A DNA stretch of 64,000 nt from Variovorax sp. RA8 (GCF_901827175.1 NZ_LR594662.1:2852001-2916000), one strand, 5' to 3'; positions 1-10,373 are shown, counted from the stretch's first letter. Program-made: numbers and translations. The notes: generated by a model from the letters alone, not told the origin.

Positions 1-131
1 GCCAGCAGCACGAGGAAGACGTTCACCAGCACATACACGGTTGCATGGACGTACCAGCCCATCTTGGCGCCGGCGCGACGGCGGGCGAGGCGTTCGGCGG
101 GGTCGCTGGTGGGGTGGAGATCGTGGGTCAT
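1..131 (-). CDS. Small 2TM-domain-type membrane protein, 3' end outside window
   Basis: Only the first 43 codons lie in the window. The product starts MTHDLHPTSDPAERLARR, continues with a basic stretch, then a hydrophobic segment beginning GWYVHATVYVLVNVFLVLL. A short Arg-rich N-terminus followed by a TM segment containing a His is the look of the 2TM domain family, small membrane proteins of unknown role often found alone or fused to histidine kinases. The ATG at 131 is the first start in this frame with this pattern. It lies 72 bases downstream of the stop of the next membrane protein on the same strand, so the two may be co-transcribed. Family assignment rests on a partial sequence. Confidence 0.55.
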   Translation of the reverse strand, partial: MTHDLHPTSDPAERLARRRAGAKMGWYVHATVYVLVNVFLVLL

Positions 132-203
132 GGCGTTGGCTCTCGTAGGAAAGGACATTCTTGCGGAAGAAGCGGGGTACGTCTAAGAGGTCTGCGCCTT
201 TTG

Positions 204-731
204 TCAGGCGCGTGCGGCCGGCAGGCCCATGCGGCCCTCGCGGATCGCCAGCTTCCACAGGCGCAGCGCACGGGCCGAGAAGATGCCGCTGAAGGTGCCG
301 TAAAGCGTGCCGATGCCCAGCGCGAAGCCGGCATGGCGTGCCAGTTCCGGATGCATTGCGAGCAGCACGCCGACCGTGTACTTGGTGAAGAAGATGCCCA
401 TCATCAGCACCAGCGGCGCTGCGCTGCCGGGCAGGTGGAAGGTGCGCGTCGCGGCGTCGAAGCGGGCGGCGGCGGGCAGCGGCCAGCGCTGCACCGCCAG
501 CATCAGCGCGGTGGCTGCACCGGCCCAGCCGAGCAGCGCGACCGGCGAATCGCCGAAGGTCGAGAGCATGCCGTAGAAGGACAGCCCGATCATCGCGATC
601 GGCAGCAAGGTCACGCGGGCCAGGCTCACGGTGCCGGCGGCCAGTTGCTTGAGGCCCAGCCACACGAGCAGGGCGAAGAGCACGAACACCCAGCGTGGGG
701 TGTGGGCCAGGATCTGGGTCAGCATCAGCAT
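204..731 (-). CDS. Multi-pass inner-membrane protein, DUF6622-like
   Basis: Predicted 175 aa with about five hydrophobic segments and little soluble sequence, so an integral membrane protein. It begins MLMLTQILAHTPRWVFVLFALLVWLGLKQ, which resembles the N-terminus of the uncharacterised DUF6622 family as I remember it; no function is established for that family. The ATG at 731 is chosen over the upstream extension because a GGAG sits seven bases before it and the extra upstream residues are polar and composition-biased. The partial 2TM protein follows on the same strand. No catalytic motif is visible. Confidence 0.6.
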   Translation of the reverse strand: MLMLTQILAHTPRWVFVLFALLVWLGLKQLAAGTVSLARVTLLPIAMIGLSFYGMLSTFGDSPVALLGWAGAATALMLAVQRWPLPAAARFDAATRTFHLPGSAAPLVLMMGIFFTKYTVGVLLAMHPELARHAGFALGIGTLYGTFSGIFSARALRLWKLAIREGRMGLPAARA

Positions 732-962
732 GTTGTTTCTCCGTGGAGGGGTTCCGAAAGCGTCGATGGAGCGGACTGTGCCGGCCCGTCCGCACACCCG
801 CCATGCCCTTGCGACGAACTGCCGTGGCCCGGCGCGAGTTGCAATCCGCAGTCGCCGGACGCAATGCGCAACGCTGGCTTTACCGGGGCTTTACGGTTCG
901 TAAGAACAGGGCGCTACGATTCGACGCTCCACTAAAGGCTGCTTGCGAACCGCCCAGTGCCG

Positions 963-2249
963 ATGTCTTCCCCCACCCCAGAGCCCGCCGCCACCGCTCC
1001 CCTCGCCGAACCGCCCGCGCCGCGGCCGCCTTCGCGCCGCAGGCTCTGGCTGGGCAGCCTGGCCGCGCTGCTGCTCGTGGTGGTCCTGGGCGGCGTGGCC
1101 TGGTACCTGATCAAGCGCTCGGGCGAGCCGGTCGCCGGCCGCGGCGGCTTCGGGCCTCCCGGCTCCACCGTCGGCCATGCGGTGGCGCGCCGGGCCGAGC
1201 TGCCGGTGACCATCGATGCGCTCGGCACGGTGACGCCGCTGGCGACCATCACCCTGAAGCCGCAGGTCGGCGGCGTGCTCACCGAGGTGCTCTATACCGA
1301 AGGCCAGGCGGTGACCAAGGGCCAGTTGCTGGCCCGCATCGATCCGCGGCCCTACGAGCAGGCGCTGATGCAGGCCCAGGGCACGCGCGTGCGCGACGAG
1401 GCGCAGCTGGAGGCCGCGCGCGTCACGCTGGCGCGCTACCGCACACTCCTGACCCAGGATTCGATCGCGCGCCAGGACGTCGACACCCAGGCCGCGCTCG
1501 TCAAGCAGCTCGAAGGCACGGTGACCACCGATCGCGCCTCCGAGGCCGCGGCCAGGCTCAACGTCGAATACACGCGCATCACCGCGCCGGTGGCCGGGCG
1601 CATCGGCCTGCGCACGGTCGATCCCGGCAACACGGTGACGGCCAACGCGGCCACCGGCATCGCGGTGATCACGCAGATGAACCCCATCGACGTGCAGTTC
1701 GCCGTGCCGCAGGACCGCCTGCCCGACATCCAGGCCCAGCTCGCCAAGGGCCTGGCGCTGCCGGTCAAGGCGATGGACCGCACGCGCAGCGCCACGCTCG
1801 ACACCGGCACTTTCTCCACGCTCGACAACGTCGTGGACACCAGCACCGGCACCATCAAGGGCAAGGCCCGCTTCGGCAACGCCGGGACCACGCTGTTCCC
1901 CAACCAGTTCGTCAATGTGCAGATGACCCTGCGCACCGTCGACGCGGTCGTGGTGCCGGTGACTGCGGTGCGCACCGGGCCCACCGGGAGCTACGTGTAC
2001 GTGATCAACGAGGACCGCACCGTCTCCATGCGGACGGTCAAGCGGGGCGAGTCGACGGTCGAGCTGGCAGCGATCACCGAGGGCCTGGAGGCCGGCGAGA
2101 AGGTGGTGACCGAAGGCGGCGACCGCCTCAAGGAGGGCGCGCAGGTGGTGCTGCAGGGCGACAAGCCGGCAGCCGGCCCGCGCGCGGGCGCCTCGGGTCC
2201 TCGGGGCCCGCGCGGCGAGGGACGGCGCCGCCAGGCACCGCCGCAGTGA
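963..2249 (+). CDS. mdtA: RND efflux periplasmic adaptor (MdtA-type membrane fusion protein)
   Basis: Predicted 428 aa. The short cytoplasmic Pro-rich N-terminus is followed by one membrane anchor at about residues 27-49 ([20 protein letters not shown]). Next come the lipoyl/barrel-sandwich half motif ([18 protein letters not shown]), the alpha-hairpin, the second lipoyl half ([15 protein letters not shown]), and the beta-barrel and membrane-proximal domains. This is the order of HlyD/AcrA-type adaptors that bridge an RND pump to an outer-membrane channel. The C-terminal about 35 residues are Gly/Arg/Pro-rich. A GTG at 957 is an alternative start two codons upstream. The permease gene begins 10 bases after the stop, so this is the first gene of a four-gene efflux operon. 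The closest known arrangement is MdtABC/MuxABC; the substrate cannot be read from sequence. Confidence 0.9.
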   Translation: MSSPTPEPAATAPLAEPPAPRPPSRRRLWLGSLAALLLVVVLGGVAWYLIKRSGEPVAGRGGFGPPGSTVGHAVARRAELPVTIDALGTVTPLATITLKPQVGGVLTEVLYTEGQAVTKGQLLARIDPRPYEQALMQAQGTRVRDEAQLEAARVTLARYRTLLTQDSIARQDVDTQAALVKQLEGTVTTDRASEAAARLNVEYTRITAPVAGRIGLRTVDPGNTVTANAATGIAVITQMNPIDVQFAVPQDRLPDIQAQLAKGLALPVKAMDRTRSATLDTGTFSTLDNVVDTSTGTIKGKARFGNAGTTLFPNQFVNVQMTLRTVDAVVVPVTAVRTGPTGSYVYVINEDRTVSMRTVKRGESTVELAAITEGLEAGEKVVTEGGDRLKEGAQVVLQGDKPAAGPRAGASGPRGPRGEGRRRQAPPQ

Positions 2250-2259
2250 GGGATCCTCG

Positions 2260-5200
2260 ATGAGTCCATCGCGCCCCTTCATCGAGCGGCCGGTGGCGAC
2301 CGGCCTGCTGATGCTCGCGATCGTGCTCGCCGGCCTGGTGGGCTTCCGCTTCCTGCCGCTGGCGGCCCTGCCGCAGGTGGACTACCCGACCATCCAGGTG
2401 CAGACCCTCTACCCGGGCGCCAGCCCCGAGGTGATGAGCCGCACCGTCACAGCGCCGCTGGAGCGCCAGTTCGGCCAGATGGCGGGGCTGGACCGGATGA
2501 GCTCGGTGAGCTCGAACGGCGTGTCCATCGTCACCCTGCAGTTCGCACTGGACCAGACGCTGGACGTGGCCGAGCAGCAGGTGCAGGCCGCGATCAACGC
2601 CGGCGGCTCCCTGCTGCCGGCCGACCTGCCGGCGCCGCCGGTCTATGCCAAGGTCAACCCGGCCGACGCGCCGATCCTCACGCTGGCCGTCAGCTCCAGC
2701 ACCATGCCGCTGACGGAGGTGCAGAACCTCGTCAACACCCGCCTCGCGCAGAAGATCAGCCAGGTGGCCGGCGTGGGCCTGGTCTCGCTCTCGGGCGGGC
2801 AGCGCCCGGCGGTGCGCATCCAGGCCGACACCAACGCGCTGGCCTCGGTGGGCATCGGGCTGGACACGCTGCGCACCGCCATCGCCGCGGCGAATGCCAA
2901 CAGCGCCAAGGGCAGCTTCGATGGGCCACAGCGCGCCTACACCATCAATGCCAACGACCAGCTGGTCGCCGCGGCCGAGTACAAGAACCTGATCGTCGCC
3001 TGGAAGAACGGCGCGCCGGTGCGCATGAGCGATGTCGCGCGCGTGGTCGATGGGGCCGAGAACACGCAGCTCGGGGCCTGGGCGGCGGCGCGCGCGGAAT
3101 CGAAGGACGATCAAGACGCGGCAACCCGCGCCGCGCCGGGCCGCCCCAAGCAAGCGGGCGCCCCCTCGGGGGGCAGCGAGGACACGGCAGTGCCGAGCGT
3201 GGAGGGCGAGTTGTACCCCGCGATCATCCTCAACGTGCAGCGCCAGCCTGGGGCCAACGTCATCGGCACCGTCGATGCCATCAAGAAGCAACTGCCCGAG
3301 CTCGAGGCCTCGTTGCCGGGCGCGCTCAAGGTCGAGGTGCTGAGCGACCGCACCACCGGCATCCGTGCCTCGGTGCGCCACGTCCAGCTCGAGCTGGCCT
3401 TGGCCGTGGTGCTGGTGGTCCTGGTGATCTTCCTGTTCCTGCACAGCGTGCGCGCCACGGTCATCGCGAGCATCGCGGTGCCGATCTCGCTGATCGGCAC
3501 GCTGGGCCTCATGTATCTGCTGGGCTACAGCCTCAACAACCTGAGCCTGATGGCGCTGACCATCGCCACCGGCTTCGTGGTGGACGATGCGATCGTCATG
3601 ATCGAGAACATCGCGCGCTACCTGGAGGAGGGCGATCCGCCCTTCCAGGCCGCGCTCAAGGGGGCGACGCAGATCGGCTTCACCATCATCTCGCTGACGG
3701 TGTCGTTGGTGGCGGTGCTGATCCCGCTGCTCTTCATGGGCGACGTGGTGGGGCGGCTGTTCCGCGAGTTCGCGGTCACGCTGGCGATCACCATCCTGAT
3801 CTCGGCCGTGGTCTCGCTGACCCTGGTGCCGATGATGTCGGCGCGCTGGCTCAAGCCGCAGGCCGAGGAGGGTGGCCGCTTCGGTACGCGCGTGCAGCAT
3901 TTCTTCGAGCGCGTGATCGCGCGCTACGACACCTGGCTGCAATGGGTGCTGCGCCACCAGCCCCTGACGCTCGTGGTGGCGGCGCTGACGCTGGCGCTGA
4001 CGGTGCTGCTCTACGTCGCCATCCCGAAAGGGCTGTTCCCGACGCAGGACACCGGCCAATTGCAGGCGCGGGTCGAGGCGGCGCAGGATGTGTCCTATGC
4101 GCGCATGGCCGAGCTGCAGAAGGCCGCGGCCAATGCCATCCTGGCCGACCCCGACGTGCGCAGCCTCAGCTCGGTGGTGGGCGTGGACGCGGCCAACAAC
4201 ACCGCGCTCAACACCGGGCGCATGCTGATCAACCTGCGCTCGAGCCGCGATGACCAGGCCGCCGTCATGCAGCGCCTGCGCGAGCGCGTGAACGCGGTGG
4301 CCGGCGTGACGCTCTACCTTCAGCCCACGCAGGACCTGACCATCGATGCCGAGACCGGCCCGACCGAGTTCCGTGTCGCGCTCGAGGGCGTGGACACCGC
4401 GGTCGTGAATGGCTGGGCGAAGAAGCTGGTCGAGCGGCTGCGCAGCACGCCGCAGGTGCGCAACGCGACCACCGACGCCGGCGCGCAGGGCCTGGCCGCC
4501 TACGTCGACATCGACCGCAACACCGCCTCGCGGCTGTCGGTCACGGCCAGCTCGGTCGACGATGCGCTCTACAGCGCATTCGGCCAGCGCATCGTCTCCA
4601 CCATCTTCACCGAGACCAACCAGTACCGCGTCATCCTGGAGGCGCAGCGCGAGGCCCTCGCGTCGCCGCAGGGCCTGGGCAACCTGCAGCTGCGCACCGG
4701 CGCCGGCACGCCGACGCCGCTGTCCTCGCTGGCCACCGTGCGCGAGCAGCTCGCGCCGCTGCAGGTCACGCGCGTGGCGCAGTACCCGTCCGCGACCGTG
4801 GGTTTCGACACCGCGCCCGGCGTCGCGCTGGGCAAGTCGGTCTCGGCGATCCGCGCAGCGGCCAGGGAGATCGGTCTGCCGGCGAGCGTGCGGCTGAATT
4901 TCCTGGGCGCGGCGGGCGCTTACGAGAGGTCGCTCACCAACCAGCTGTGGTTGATCCTCGCAGCGGTGGTGTGCGTGTACATCGTGCTGGGCGTGCTCTA
5001 CGAGAGCTACATCCATCCCCTGACCATCCTGTCCACGTTGCCCTCCGCCGGCGTCGGCGCGCTGCTGGCGCTGATGGTGACGGGCAACGACCTGGGGGTG
5101 ATCGGGATCATCGGCATCATCCTGCTGATCGGCATCGTGAAGAAGAACGCGATCATGATGATCGACTTCGCGATCGACGCCGAGCGGCATGAAGGGAAGT

Positions 5201-5463
5201 CGCCGCAGGAGGCGATCCACCAGGCGGCGCTGCTGCGCTTCCGGCCGATCCTGATGACGACGCTGGCGGCGCTGTTCGCGGCGCTGCCATTGATGTTGGG
5301 ATGGGGCGAAGGCGCGGAGTTGCGGCGGCCGCTGGGGCTGTCGATCTTCGGTGGGCTGGTGGTGAGTCAGGTGCTGACGCTGTTCACGACGCCGGTGATC
5401 TATCTGGCCTTTGATCGGATGGGGCGGAGGTTCGGGGGGAAGCGTGATGCTGCGCACGCCTGA
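2260..5463 (+). CDS. mdtB: RND efflux permease subunit, MdtB/MuxB type, with an in-frame insert
   Basis: Predicted 1067 aa inner-membrane proton-driven drug exporter. Seen: the N-terminal TM1 start ([20 protein letters not shown]), the porter motif around [11 protein letters not shown], the TM4 signature [13 protein letters not shown] with its paired Asp residues for proton relay, and a second TM block ending near residue 1055. Two different permease genes in series is the MdtBC/MuxBC heteromeric pattern. MdtB of E. coli is about 1040 aa. The excess is mostly a low-complexity insert at about residues 276-316, between LGAWA and [16 protein letters not shown], where known homologues run straight on. 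The insert corresponds to a palindromic repeat-like DNA stretch (listed separately). Whether the pump is functional is not known. Confidence 0.92.
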   Translation: MSPSRPFIERPVATGLLMLAIVLAGLVGFRFLPLAALPQVDYPTIQVQTLYPGASPEVMSRTVTAPLERQFGQMAGLDRMSSVSSNGVSIVTLQFALDQTLDVAEQQVQAAINAGGSLLPADLPAPPVYAKVNPADAPILTLAVSSSTMPLTEVQNLVNTRLAQKISQVAGVGLVSLSGGQRPAVRIQADTNALASVGIGLDTLRTAIAAANANSAKGSFDGPQRAYTINANDQLVAAAEYKNLIVAWKNGAPVRMSDVARVVDGAENTQLGAWAAARAESKDDQDAATRAAPGRPKQAGAPSGGSEDTAVPSVEGELYPAIILNVQRQPGANVIGTVDAIKKQLPELEASLPGALKVEVLSDRTTGIRASVRHVQLELALAVVLVVLVIFLFLHSVRATVIASIAVPISLIGTLGLMYLLGYSLNNLSLMALTIATGFVVDDAIVMIENIARYLEEGDPPFQAALKGATQIGFTIISLTVSLVAVLIPLLFMGDVVGRLFREFAVTLAITILISAVVSLTLVPMMSARWLKPQAEEGGRFGTRVQHFFERVIARYDTWLQWVLRHQPLTLVVAALTLALTVLLYVAIPKGLFPTQDTGQLQARVEAAQDVSYARMAELQKAAANAILADPDVRSLSSVVGVDAANNTALNTGRMLINLRSSRDDQAAVMQRLRERVNAVAGVTLYLQPTQDLTIDAETGPTEFRVALEGVDTAVVNGWAKKLVERLRSTPQVRNATTDAGAQGLAAYVDIDRNTASRLSVTASSVDDALYSAFGQRIVSTIFTETNQYRVILEAQREALASPQGLGNLQLRTGAGTPTPLSSLATVREQLAPLQVTRVAQYPSATVGFDTAPGVALGKSVSAIRAAAREIGLPASVRLNFLGAAGAYERSLTNQLWLILAAVVCVYIVLGVLYESYIHPLTILSTLPSAGVGALLALMVTGNDLGVIGIIGIILLIGIVKKNAIMMIDFAIDAERHEGKSPQEAIHQAALLRFRPILMTTLAALFAALPLMLGWGEGAELRRPLGLSIFGGLVVSQVLTLFTTPVIYLAFDRMGRRFGGKRDAAHA
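3136..3207. repeat. Palindrome-containing dispersed-repeat-like element inside the mdtB coding region
   Basis: The stretch holds GCCCCCTCGGGGGGC with flanking CCGCCCCAAGCAAGC on one side and a GAGCGTGGAGGGC-type tail on the other. From memory this layout matches a very common intergenic palindromic element of Comamonadaceae genomes. Here it lies in a coding sequence, keeps the frame open, and encodes Pro/Gly/Ala/Ser-rich residues that other MdtB proteins lack. Repeat identity is from recall, not from a search. Confidence 0.6.
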
Positions 5464-5574
5464 GGTGTTGCTCCGTCTTTCCTTGAGAGAGGGTTGGGGC
5501 GGGGGCACTCGTTCGAAAGAAGGGGCACCTTCACCTTCTCCCGAAAGGACAGGGAAGACCGGAGAGAGGCGCAG

Positions 5575-8500
5575 ATGAACCTCTCCCGCCCCTTCGTCGA
5601 ACGCCCCATCGCCACAGTCCTCCTGACCATCGGCATCGCCCTGGCCGGCATCGTGGCCTTCTTCGTCCTGCCGGTCTCTCCGCTGCCCCAGGTCGACTAC
5701 CCGACCATCTCCGTCCAGGCGAGCCTGGCCGGAGCCAGCCCCAGCACCATGGCCTCCAGCGTGGCCACGCCGCTGGAGCGCAGGCTGGGCATCATCCCCG
5801 GCGTCAACGAGCTGACCTCGACCAGCTCCAACGGCTCGGCGCGCATCACGCTGCAGTTCGACCTCAGCCGCAACATCGACAGCGCCGCGCGCGAGGTGCA
5901 GGCGGCCATCAACGCCGCCCGCGCGGACCTGCCGGCCACGCTGCGCAGCAACCCGACCTACCGCAAGCGCAATCCGGCCTCGGCGCCGGTCATGATCCTC
6001 GCGCTCACCTCCAGGACGCGCACGCCGGGCCAGATCTACGAGGCGGTGTCCAACATCGTGAGCCAGCGTCTGTCGCAGGTCGAGGGCGTGGGCGAGGTCG
6101 AGATCGGCGGCGGCTCGCTGCCGGCCGTGCGAGTGGAGCTGGAGCCGTTCTCGCTCAACCGCATGGGCATCAGCACCGAGGACGTGCGCGCCGCCATTCA
6201 GGCCAACAACGCGAACCGGCCCAAGGGTGCGATCGAGAGCGGCGACCGCCGGCTCCAGATCTACACCCCCGCGCCCGGCCGCCGCGCCGCCGACTATCGC
6301 GACCTGGTGATCGCCTGGCGCAACAACGCGCCCGTGCGCCTGGGCGACGTGGCCCGCGTGATCGACAGCGTCGAGAACACGCGCACGCTGGGCCTCTTCA
6401 ACGGCGAGCCGGCGGTGGTGATACTGGTCACGCAGGAGCCGGGCGCCAACATCATCGACACGGTGGACGGCATCCGCGACCTGATGCCCGAGCTGCGCGC
6501 GCAGCTGCCGCAGGACATCGACATCCAGATCGCCTCGGACCGCACCAACTCCATCCGCGCCTCGCTGCGCGAGATCGAGACCACGCTGATGATCTCGATC
6601 GTGCTGGTGGTGCTGGTGGTGGGCCTGTTCCTGCGCAAGGCGCGCGCCACCATCATCCCGGCGGTGGCGACGGTGGTCTCGCTGCTCGGCACCTTCGGCG
6701 TGATGCACCTGCTGGGCTTCAGCCTCAACAACCTGAGCCTGATGGCGCTCACGGTGGCCACCGGCTTCGTGGTGGACGACGCCATCGTGGTGCTGGAGAA
6801 CACCGCGCGCCATGTCGAGGCCGGCATGAAGCGCATGGAGGCGGCGCTGCGCGGCGCGCGCGAGGTAGGCTTCACCGTGCTGTCGATCAGCCTGTCGCTG
6901 GTGGCGGTGTTCATCCCGCTGCTGTTCATGGGCGGGCAGGTGGGGCGGCTGTTCCGCGAGTTCGCCGTGACGCTATCGGCTTCGGTGCTGATCTCGCTGG
7001 TGATCTCGCTGACCACCACGCCGATGCTGTGCGCCATGCTGCTGCGCAGCGAAGCGGAGGAGCCGAGAAAGAAGCGCGGGCGCGTGCTGACCTGGCTGAG
7101 CGGCAGTTTCGAGCGCGCCTGGCATTGGACGCTGCGCGTCTACGCCCACAGCCTGGACTGGGCGCTGGCCAGCAAGGGCGTCGTGATGGTGGTGCTGCTG
7201 GCGGTGATCGGCCTCAACGTGTACCTCTTCAACGCCATTCCCAAGGGCTACTTCCCGCAACAGGACAACGGCCAGCTCAACGCCGGCATCCGCGCCGACC
7301 AGAGCATTTCCTCCGCCGCGGTCGCCGACAAGCTGCGCCAGGCGGTGGACATCATCCGCAAGGACCCGGCGGTCGCGACCGTGGTCGGCTTCTCCGGCGG
7401 CGGCCGCGCGGGCGGCGGCTTCATGTACGTGAACCTCAAGCCGTTGGCGCAGCGCAAGGAAAAGACGCAGGCCGTCATCGACCGCCTGCGCCCGCAGCTC
7501 AGCCAGCTCACCGGCCTGCGCGTGTTCCTGTTCCCGGTGCAGGACCTGCGCATGGGCGGGCGCTCCAGCAACTCCAGCTACCAGTACACGCTGAAGAGCG
7601 ACAACCTCCAGGACCTGCGCAAGTGGACCGGCAGGCTCGCCGAGCGCCTGCGCCAGGAGACCGCGCTGACCGACATCGACAGCGACGACGCGGCCAATGG
7701 CGTCGAGACCTTCGTCGAAGTGGACCGCGACGCCGCGGCGCGCCTGGGCGTGACTTCGAGCGCGGTCGACAGTGCGCTCTACAACGCCTACGGCCAGCGC
7801 TCGGTCGCCACCATCTACGACGAGCTCAACCAGTACTCGGTGATCATGGAGTGGGCGCCGCGCTTCCAGCGCGCACCGATCGCGCTGAAGGATCTCTACG
7901 TGCCCTCGACGCTCAACGCAGTCACCAGCGCGAGCGGCACGACCACCGTCAGCACGCTGCGGGCCAACACCGACACCTCCACCGGCACCTCGACCACCAC
8001 CTCGGCCAACCCGGCCTCGCGCACCTCGTCGGCCGGCCAGCAGATCGCGACCAGCACCACGCCGATGGTGCCGCTCGCGGCCTTCGCCAAGCTCAGCGAG
8101 CGCGCGGTGCCGAGCTCCATCGACCACCAGGACACCGAGCTTGCGAGCACCGTCTCCTTCAGCCTGGCCGAGGGCGTGAGCATCGCCGACGCCAGGCGCA
8201 TCGTGGCCCAGGCCGAGGCCGACATCGCGATGCCGGTCAACGTGCGCGGCAGCTTCCAGGGCACCGCGCTGGCGGCGCAGCAGTCGCAGGCGCAGCAGCT
8301 GTTCCTGATCTTCGCGGCGCTGGTCGTGATCTACATCGTGCTGGGCGTGCTGTATGAAAGCCTGGTGCATCCCATCACCGTGCTGACCACGCTGCCCTCG
8401 GCCGGCGTGGGCGCGGTGCTGGCGCTGCTGATATTCCGCATGGAGTTCTCGATCATTGCGCTGATCGGCGTGTTCCTGCTGATCGGGATCGTCAAGAAGA

Positions 8501-8883
8501 ACGCGATCCTGATCATCGACTTCGCGCTCGAGGCGGAGCGCGCCCGCGGCCTGAGCGCCGTGGAGGCGGTGCGCGAAGCCTGCCTGCTGCGCTTCCGCCC
8601 CATCCTGATGACCACGCTAGCCGCGGCGCTGGGCGCCTTGCCGCTGGCGGTCGGTTTCGGCGAAGGCGCCGAGCTGCGCCAGCCGCTGGGCGTGGCCATC
8701 ATCGGCGGGCTGATCGCGAGCCAGCTGCTGACGCTCCTGACCACGCCCGTGGTCTACGTGCTGCTCGACAAGCTGCGCCGCCGTCCCGCCAACGAGAAGT
8801 ACCTGAGCCGCAACGCCTCCGATCCTTCCCTGTCTCCCGCCACCTCTCTGTCTCTCGCTCCCTCCGGGAGGGGGCGGGGGTGA
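5575..8883 (+). CDS. mdtC: RND efflux permease subunit, MdtC/MuxC type, with Ser/Thr insert and run-on C-terminus
   Basis: Predicted 1102 aa, second permease of the operon, starting MNLSRPFVERPIATVLLTIG. The ATG at 5575 is chosen because GGAGAGAGG precedes it; an upstream in-frame start would add 27 polar residues before TM1. The TM4 signature [13 protein letters not shown] is intact. Two additions stand out. About residues 781-830 form a Ser/Thr/Ala-rich insert (TSTGTSTTTSANPAS) between LYVPSTLN and MVPLAAFAKLSE, where MdtC proteins have a short loop. The last about 20 residues (DPSLSPATSLSLAPSGRGRG) are encoded by a CT-rich then G-rich palindromic stretch and look like translation running into an intergenic element. 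Known MdtC is about 1025 aa. Confidence 0.92.
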   Translation: MNLSRPFVERPIATVLLTIGIALAGIVAFFVLPVSPLPQVDYPTISVQASLAGASPSTMASSVATPLERRLGIIPGVNELTSTSSNGSARITLQFDLSRNIDSAAREVQAAINAARADLPATLRSNPTYRKRNPASAPVMILALTSRTRTPGQIYEAVSNIVSQRLSQVEGVGEVEIGGGSLPAVRVELEPFSLNRMGISTEDVRAAIQANNANRPKGAIESGDRRLQIYTPAPGRRAADYRDLVIAWRNNAPVRLGDVARVIDSVENTRTLGLFNGEPAVVILVTQEPGANIIDTVDGIRDLMPELRAQLPQDIDIQIASDRTNSIRASLREIETTLMISIVLVVLVVGLFLRKARATIIPAVATVVSLLGTFGVMHLLGFSLNNLSLMALTVATGFVVDDAIVVLENTARHVEAGMKRMEAALRGAREVGFTVLSISLSLVAVFIPLLFMGGQVGRLFREFAVTLSASVLISLVISLTTTPMLCAMLLRSEAEEPRKKRGRVLTWLSGSFERAWHWTLRVYAHSLDWALASKGVVMVVLLAVIGLNVYLFNAIPKGYFPQQDNGQLNAGIRADQSISSAAVADKLRQAVDIIRKDPAVATVVGFSGGGRAGGGFMYVNLKPLAQRKEKTQAVIDRLRPQLSQLTGLRVFLFPVQDLRMGGRSSNSSYQYTLKSDNLQDLRKWTGRLAERLRQETALTDIDSDDAANGVETFVEVDRDAAARLGVTSSAVDSALYNAYGQRSVATIYDELNQYSVIMEWAPRFQRAPIALKDLYVPSTLNAVTSASGTTTVSTLRANTDTSTGTSTTTSANPASRTSSAGQQIATSTTPMVPLAAFAKLSERAVPSSIDHQDTELASTVSFSLAEGVSIADARRIVAQAEADIAMPVNVRGSFQGTALAAQQSQAQQLFLIFAALVVIYIVLGVLYESLVHPITVLTTLPSAGVGAVLALLIFRMEFSIIALIGVFLLIGIVKKNAILIIDFALEAERARGLSAVEAVREACLLRFRPILMTTLAAALGALPLAVGFGEGAELRQPLGVAIIGGLIASQLLTLLTTPVVYVLLDKLRRRPANEKYLSRNASDPSLSPATSLSLAPSGRGRG

Positions 8884-8890
8884 GGGCTGC
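8827..8890. repeat. CT-rich / G-rich intergenic-type palindrome overlapping the mdtC stop
   Basis: A run of CTCTCTGTCTCTCGCTCCCTCC is mirrored by GGGAGGGGGCGGGGGTGAGGG, giving an imperfect hairpin with the mdtC stop codon TGA inside its right arm. From memory, elements of the form CCCTCTCCC...GGGAGAGGG...GTGAGGG are frequent between genes in beta- and gammaproteobacteria. This one supplies the last codons of mdtC. A weaker relative may sit at about 5475-5565 between the two permease genes. Confidence 0.45.
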
Positions 8891-8915
8891 GGCAGTTGAT
8901 CCAACGACTACGAAC

Positions 8916-10364
8916 ATGAACGTCCCGAACGCGCTACTTCACCGGCCCCTGCGCTGCGCTGCCGTCATCGCAATGGCACTCGCGCTCGGCGCCTGCGCCG
9001 TCGGCCCGAGCTATCAGCAGCCTTCGACGGCCATGACCTCGTCATGGAAGGAAGCGTCCGCCGCTGAAGGCTGGCTCCCGGCCGCCCCGGCCGATGCCCT
9101 GGACCGCGGCGAATGGTGGAAGCTCTTCGGCGACCCGGTACTCGACGAGCTGGCCGCCCGCGTGCAGGTCTCCAACCAGAACATCGCAGCCGCGGTGGCC
9201 AGCTACACGCAGGCCCAGGCGGTGGTGCGCGAGCAGCGCGCCGCGCTGTTCCCCTCGGTCTCGGCCGGCGGCAGTGCGACGCGGTCCGGCGCGCGCAACA
9301 CCTCGCCCAGCACCGCCGCCAGCGCCGCACTGCGGGCCGACTGGGCGCCCGACGTCTGGGGCCGGCTGCGCCAGGCGGTCGGTGGCGCCCAGGCCAGCGC
9401 CCAGGCCAGCGAGGCCGACCTGGCCTCGGCGCGCTTGTCGGCGGTGGGCGAGCTCGCGACCAACTACTTCTCGCTGCGCGAGGCCGATGCCGAGCTGCGG
9501 CTGCTGGAGGTCACGCTGGAGGGCTACCAGCGCAGCCTGGAGATCGCGCGCAACCGCTACAACGCCGGCATCGCGGCCCAGACCGACGTGCTGCAGGCGC
9601 AAACGCTCTACGTCAATACGCAGGCCGAGCGCGTGGCGCTGAGGCGCAACCGCGACACGCTGGAACACGCGATCGCCGTGCTGGTCGGCGCTGCGCCCGC
9701 CGACTTCGACCTGCCCGCGGCCGACTGGACGCCCACCGTGCCCGGCATTCCGACCGGCGTGCCGTCGACGCTGCTGCAGCGCCGGCCCGACATCGCCGCG
9801 TCGGAGCGCGCGGTGGCAGTGGCCAATGCGCAGATCGGCATCGCGCGCACGGCCTACTTTCCGAGCTTCAGCCTGAGCGGCGCGCTCAGCAGCAGCGCGA
9901 GCCGCGTGGGCGATCTGTTCAACGCCTCGAACACGTTGTGGTCGCTGGGCCTGTCGGTGGCGCAGACGGTGTTCGATGCCGGCGCCATCGGCGCCCAGGT
10001 CGACCAGGCGAAGGCGGCGCACGAGGCGGCGGTGGCGCGCTACCGCCAGACCGTGCTCATCGCCTTCCAGGATGTCGAGGACCAGCTCACCGCGGGCGCG
10101 AGCCTGGCGCAGCAGGAAGGCCTGCGGCGCGAGGCCTCGGCGGCGGCGGACCGCAGCGAGCAGCAGTTCCTCAATCGCTACCGGCAAGGGCAGGTGAGCT
10201 ATACGGATGTGGTGTCGGCGCAGGTCCTGGCGCTCAATGCGCGGCGGACGGTGCTGCAGCTGCAGGTGAGTCGGCAGAGTGCGGCGGTGGGGCTGATCCA
10301 GGCGTTGGGTGGGGGGTGGCAGGCGGGGTGGGCAGGGACTGCGGCGTCTCGCACCAGTTCCTGA
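8916..10364 (+). CDS. Outer-membrane efflux lipoprotein (NodT/OprM family)
   Basis: Predicted 482 aa. The signal peptide ends in a lipobox, LALGAC, with Cys27 as lipidation site, followed by AVGPSYQQP, typical for OprM/NodT-type channels. Two repeats of the OEP fold follow, with characteristic segments NRYNAGIAAQTDVLQAQT and LLQRRPDIAASERAVAVANAQIGIARTAYFP. The ATG at 8916 is used because it places the signal peptide at the N-terminus; the upstream GTG at 8880 would add polar residues. The gene is 32 bases after mdtC, and the protein would form the trimeric outer-membrane exit duct for the RND pump. Length fits the family (about 470-500). Confidence 0.9.
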   Translation: MNVPNALLHRPLRCAAVIAMALALGACAVGPSYQQPSTAMTSSWKEASAAEGWLPAAPADALDRGEWWKLFGDPVLDELAARVQVSNQNIAAAVASYTQAQAVVREQRAALFPSVSAGGSATRSGARNTSPSTAASAALRADWAPDVWGRLRQAVGGAQASAQASEADLASARLSAVGELATNYFSLREADAELRLLEVTLEGYQRSLEIARNRYNAGIAAQTDVLQAQTLYVNTQAERVALRRNRDTLEHAIAVLVGAAPADFDLPAADWTPTVPGIPTGVPSTLLQRRPDIAASERAVAVANAQIGIARTAYFPSFSLSGALSSSASRVGDLFNASNTLWSLGLSVAQTVFDAGAIGAQVDQAKAAHEAAVARYRQTVLIAFQDVEDQLTAGASLAQQEGLRREASAAADRSEQQFLNRYRQGQVSYTDVVSAQVLALNARRTVLQLQVSRQSAAVGLIQALGGGWQAGWAGTAASRTSS

Positions 10365-10373
10365 CTTTGCTCC

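Noticed and set aside
2128..6813. A 1561-codon open frame on the minus strand opposite the RND permease genes
   Set aside because: Its product is His/Arg/Gln-rich with no fold-like features; it is the antisense shadow of two highly conserved permeases in GC-rich DNA.
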